NCBI GenBank assembly: GCA_045631305.1
Contig: JAZQUM010000130.1
Coordinates: 1-7,637 of the forward strand
Reading direction: 5' to 3'
DNA from: JAZQUM01 sp045631305
Lineage (GTDB): Bacteria > Bacillota > Clostridia > Oscillospirales > Oscillospiraceae
Length of the DNA stretch: 7,637 nucleotides
Of the stretch, positions 6,474 to 7,637 are shown in pieces. Below the pieces are notes generated by a model that was not told where the DNA came from, ran no database searches, and worked only from the letters and a program-made list of their open reading frames with translations. The translations under genes and the position numbers were made by a program. The stretch's first letter is position 1, and every line of letters starts with the position of its first letter.

Positions 6474-6502
6474 TTGCAAAACGCTTTTCTTTATGGTATA
6501 GT
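6474..6502 (+). promoter_or_regulatory. tRNA-Leu promoter, extended -10
   Basis: TTGCAA (6474-6479) and TATAGT (6497-6502) have a 17-bp spacer, and TG at 6494-6495 gives an extended -10. Transcription would begin near 6509, only a few bases before the mature tRNA 5' end at 6515, so the 5' leader removed by RNase P is very short. Confidence 0.75.
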
Positions 6503-6514
6503 ATGCTTGCTTAT

Positions 6515-6597
6515 GCGCCTGTGACGGAATTGGCAGACGTGCGAGATTTAGGTTCTCGTGTTTCGGCGTGGGGGTTCGAGTCCCTTCAGGCGCACCA
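6515..6597 (+). tRNA. tRNA-Leu (anticodon UAG)
   Basis: The acceptor stem GCGCCTG (6515-6521) pairs with CAGGCGC (6587-6593), followed by A and an encoded CCA (6595-6597). The D-arm contains GGAATTGGCAGAC, typical of class II leucine tRNAs. The anticodon stem CGAGA/TCTCG encloses loop TTTAGGT with anticodon TAG at 6549-6551, reading CUA and probably other CUN codons. A long variable arm lies between 6559 and about 6570. The T-arm GGGGG-TTCGAGT-CCCTT contains two G-U pairs. At 83 nt with CCA it has the expected class II length. It stands alone between its own promoter and terminator. Confidence 0.96.
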
Positions 6598-6598
6598 G

Positions 6599-6631
6599 AA
6601 GTCGGTTATTCTTCGGAATGACCGACTTTTT
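6599..6631 (+). terminator. Rho-independent terminator of tRNA-Leu with UUCG tetraloop
   Basis: The arms at 6599-6611 and 6616-6628 form a 13-bp stem with one G-U pair, capped by C(TTCG)G, an exceptionally stable tetraloop, and run directly into five Ts (6627-6631). It begins one base after the tRNA CCA. It is a textbook intrinsic terminator and closes the tRNA unit. Confidence 0.92.
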
Positions 6632-6681
6632 CATTGAAAAAATTCAACTCTTTAAAACGCGAAATTTTTTGGGTTTTTATG

Positions 6682-6710
6682 TTGAAATTATCGATACTTT
6701 CCCTTATAAT
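6682..6710 (+). promoter_or_regulatory. Permease promoter, near consensus
   Basis: TTGAAA (6682-6687) and TATAAT (6705-6710) are separated by 17 bp: five of six and six of six matches to the housekeeping consensus. The region upstream (6655-6680) is A/T-rich and could act as an UP element. Predicted start is near 6717. This should be the strongest promoter of the window. Confidence 0.88.
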
Positions 6711-6720
6711 AAATTCAATT

Positions 6721-6736
6721 TATGTGTTTTCACATA
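6721..6736 (+). promoter_or_regulatory. Hairpin at the extreme 5' end of the permease mRNA
   Basis: TATGTG (6721-6726) and CACATA (6731-6736) are perfect inverted arms around TTTT. The dyad begins about 4 nt after the predicted transcription start and ends 3 nt before the AGGAGGT ribosome binding site (6740-6746). It could be an mRNA-stabilising 5' hairpin or a repressor operator. Confidence 0.5.
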
Positions 6737-6752
6737 TATAGGAGGTTAAAAC

Positions 6753-7637
6753 ATGAGTAGTAAACTGGAACGCAAATACGGTCTTTTCACGGCCATTTGC
6801 ATGGTAGTCGGCATCGTTGTCGGCTCCGGTGTGTTCTTCAAGGCACAGACTATCCTTACCAAAACCGGCGGCGACATGCCTATGGGCATCATTGCCTGGG
6901 CAATCGGCGGCGCTATTATGCTGGTATGCCTTCTGACCTTTGCAACCATGGGCCAGAAATACGAGCGCGTTAACGGCATTGTAGACTACGCTGAAGCTAC
7001 CGTTGGCCCTCGCTACGGTTATTATATGGGTTGGTTCTCCGGCACCATTTATTTCCCCGGCATGACTTCCGCACTGGCTTGGCTCTCCGCCCGCTACACG
7101 CTGGAATTCATCACCTCTTCCTTCCCCAACTTCCCCATGACTGTTCCCGCTGCAGAAGGCGGCTGCATCATTGGCCCCGAATGCATGGCTCTGTCTTTGT
7201 TCTATCTCTGCATGTGCTATGGCATGAACGCCCTCTCTCCCAAGCTGGCAGGTAAGTTCCAGACCAGCACCACCGTCATCAAGCTGATCCCTCTGGCACT
7301 GATGGCAATTGTAGGTCTCATCGTTGGTCTTTCCACCGGCACCCTGCAGGAAAACTTTGTTACCACCGCAGAAGTTGCCAACGTTGCTAAGAGCCCCCTC
7401 TTTGCTTCCGTCTGCGCAACTGCATTTGCTTATGAAGGCTGGATCATTGCAACCTCCATCAACTCCGAAATTCACAACTCCAAGAAGAATCTGCCCCGCG
7501 CTCTGATCTTCGGCGGTATCATCATCGTAGCAGTTTATATCTTCTACTATATCGGTGTTGCCGGCGGCGCTACCAACCAGGAACTCATCGACGTGGGCGC
7601 CCCCATTGCTTTCACCAACATTTTCGGCGGTGTTCTG
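6753..7637 (+). CDS. APC-superfamily amino-acid permease (N-terminal 295 residues, runs off the right edge)
   Basis: This is a cytoplasmic-membrane amino-acid transporter or exchanger of the APC fold (TC 2.A.3), most like the LAT/SteT branch; the substrate cannot be read from the sequence. TM1 contains the unwound substrate-binding loop GIVVGSGVFF (20-29; G24-S25-G26). Further hydrophobic helices follow. The TM6 region has FAYEGW (225-230) and then a conserved loop EIHNSKKNLPRA, matching the E-xNPxKNLPRA pattern that follows TM6 in this family, with Ser in place of the usual Pro. Family members have about 430-480 residues and 12 helices, so roughly two thirds is present. The ATG at 6753 follows a near-perfect AGGAGGT with a 6-nt gap. 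With the near-consensus promoter this suggests high expression. No partner gene is visible before the window ends. Confidence 0.9.
   Translation, partial: MSSKLERKYGLFTAICMVVGIVVGSGVFFKAQTILTKTGGDMPMGIIAWAIGGAIMLVCLLTFATMGQKYERVNGIVDYAEATVGPRYGYYMGWFSGTIYFPGMTSALAWLSARYTLEFITSSFPNFPMTVPAAEGGCIIGPECMALSLFYLCMCYGMNALSPKLAGKFQTSTTVIKLIPLALMAIVGLIVGLSTGTLQENFVTTAEVANVAKSPLFASVCATAFAYEGWIIATSINSEIHNSKKNLPRALIFGGIIIVAVYIFYYIGVAGGATNQELIDVGAPIAFTNIFGGVL

Noticed and set aside
6720..7475. A 251-codon minus-strand frame opposite the permease.
   Set aside because: His/Cys/Gly-rich antisense translation without domains; the plus-strand permease has a promoter, ribosome binding site and APC motifs.

Overview
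This window looks like the chromosome of a Gram-positive anaerobe of the Clostridia, possibly Oscillospiraceae (Faecalibacterium/Gemmiger-like). That placement is inference from protein resemblance: the FtsH is of a clostridial type, the EF-G belongs to the 'GHGGSGKT' side lineage, and tRNA-Leu encodes its CCA. It is not based on a marker gene. Most of the region is housekeeping DNA with no sign of insertion sequences, phage, CRISPR or recent transfer.

Layout. On the minus strand, reading right to left: rlmB (4011-3229, 23S rRNA 2'-O-methyltransferase), then 29 bp later a 716-residue membrane protein (3199-1049) built like a P1B-type ATPase but with every catalytic signature degraded, then an EF-G-family translational GTPase (918 to beyond base 1) with its own promoter. 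On the plus strand: ftsH (4294-6399), divergent from rlmB across a 282-bp promoter region; a hairpin after ftsH; a self-contained tRNA-Leu(UAG) unit with promoter, gene and terminator (6474-6631); and the first 295 residues of an APC-family amino-acid permease (6753 to beyond 7637) with a near-consensus promoter.

How the genes fit together. rlmB, the EF-G homologue and tRNA-Leu all serve translation, while FtsH handles membrane-protein quality control. The pseudo-ATPase is the odd member. It keeps a recognisable eight-helix topology and an N-domain-like fold signature, but has lost the DKTGT phosphorylation loop, the TGE actuator motif, the TM6 CPC metal site, TGDN and GDGxND. It also carries a roughly 195-residue, strongly charged cytosolic N-terminus. 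It is the best candidate here for an undescribed system: a conserved-looking membrane pseudoenzyme co-transcribed with a ribosome-modifying enzyme. The EF-G homologue also departs from canonical GTPase motifs (DxPGN instead of DxPGH, NRTD instead of NKxD).

Promoters are unusually readable. Three of the five are clear extended -10 (TGn) types, and four have a 17-bp spacer with a recognisable -35.
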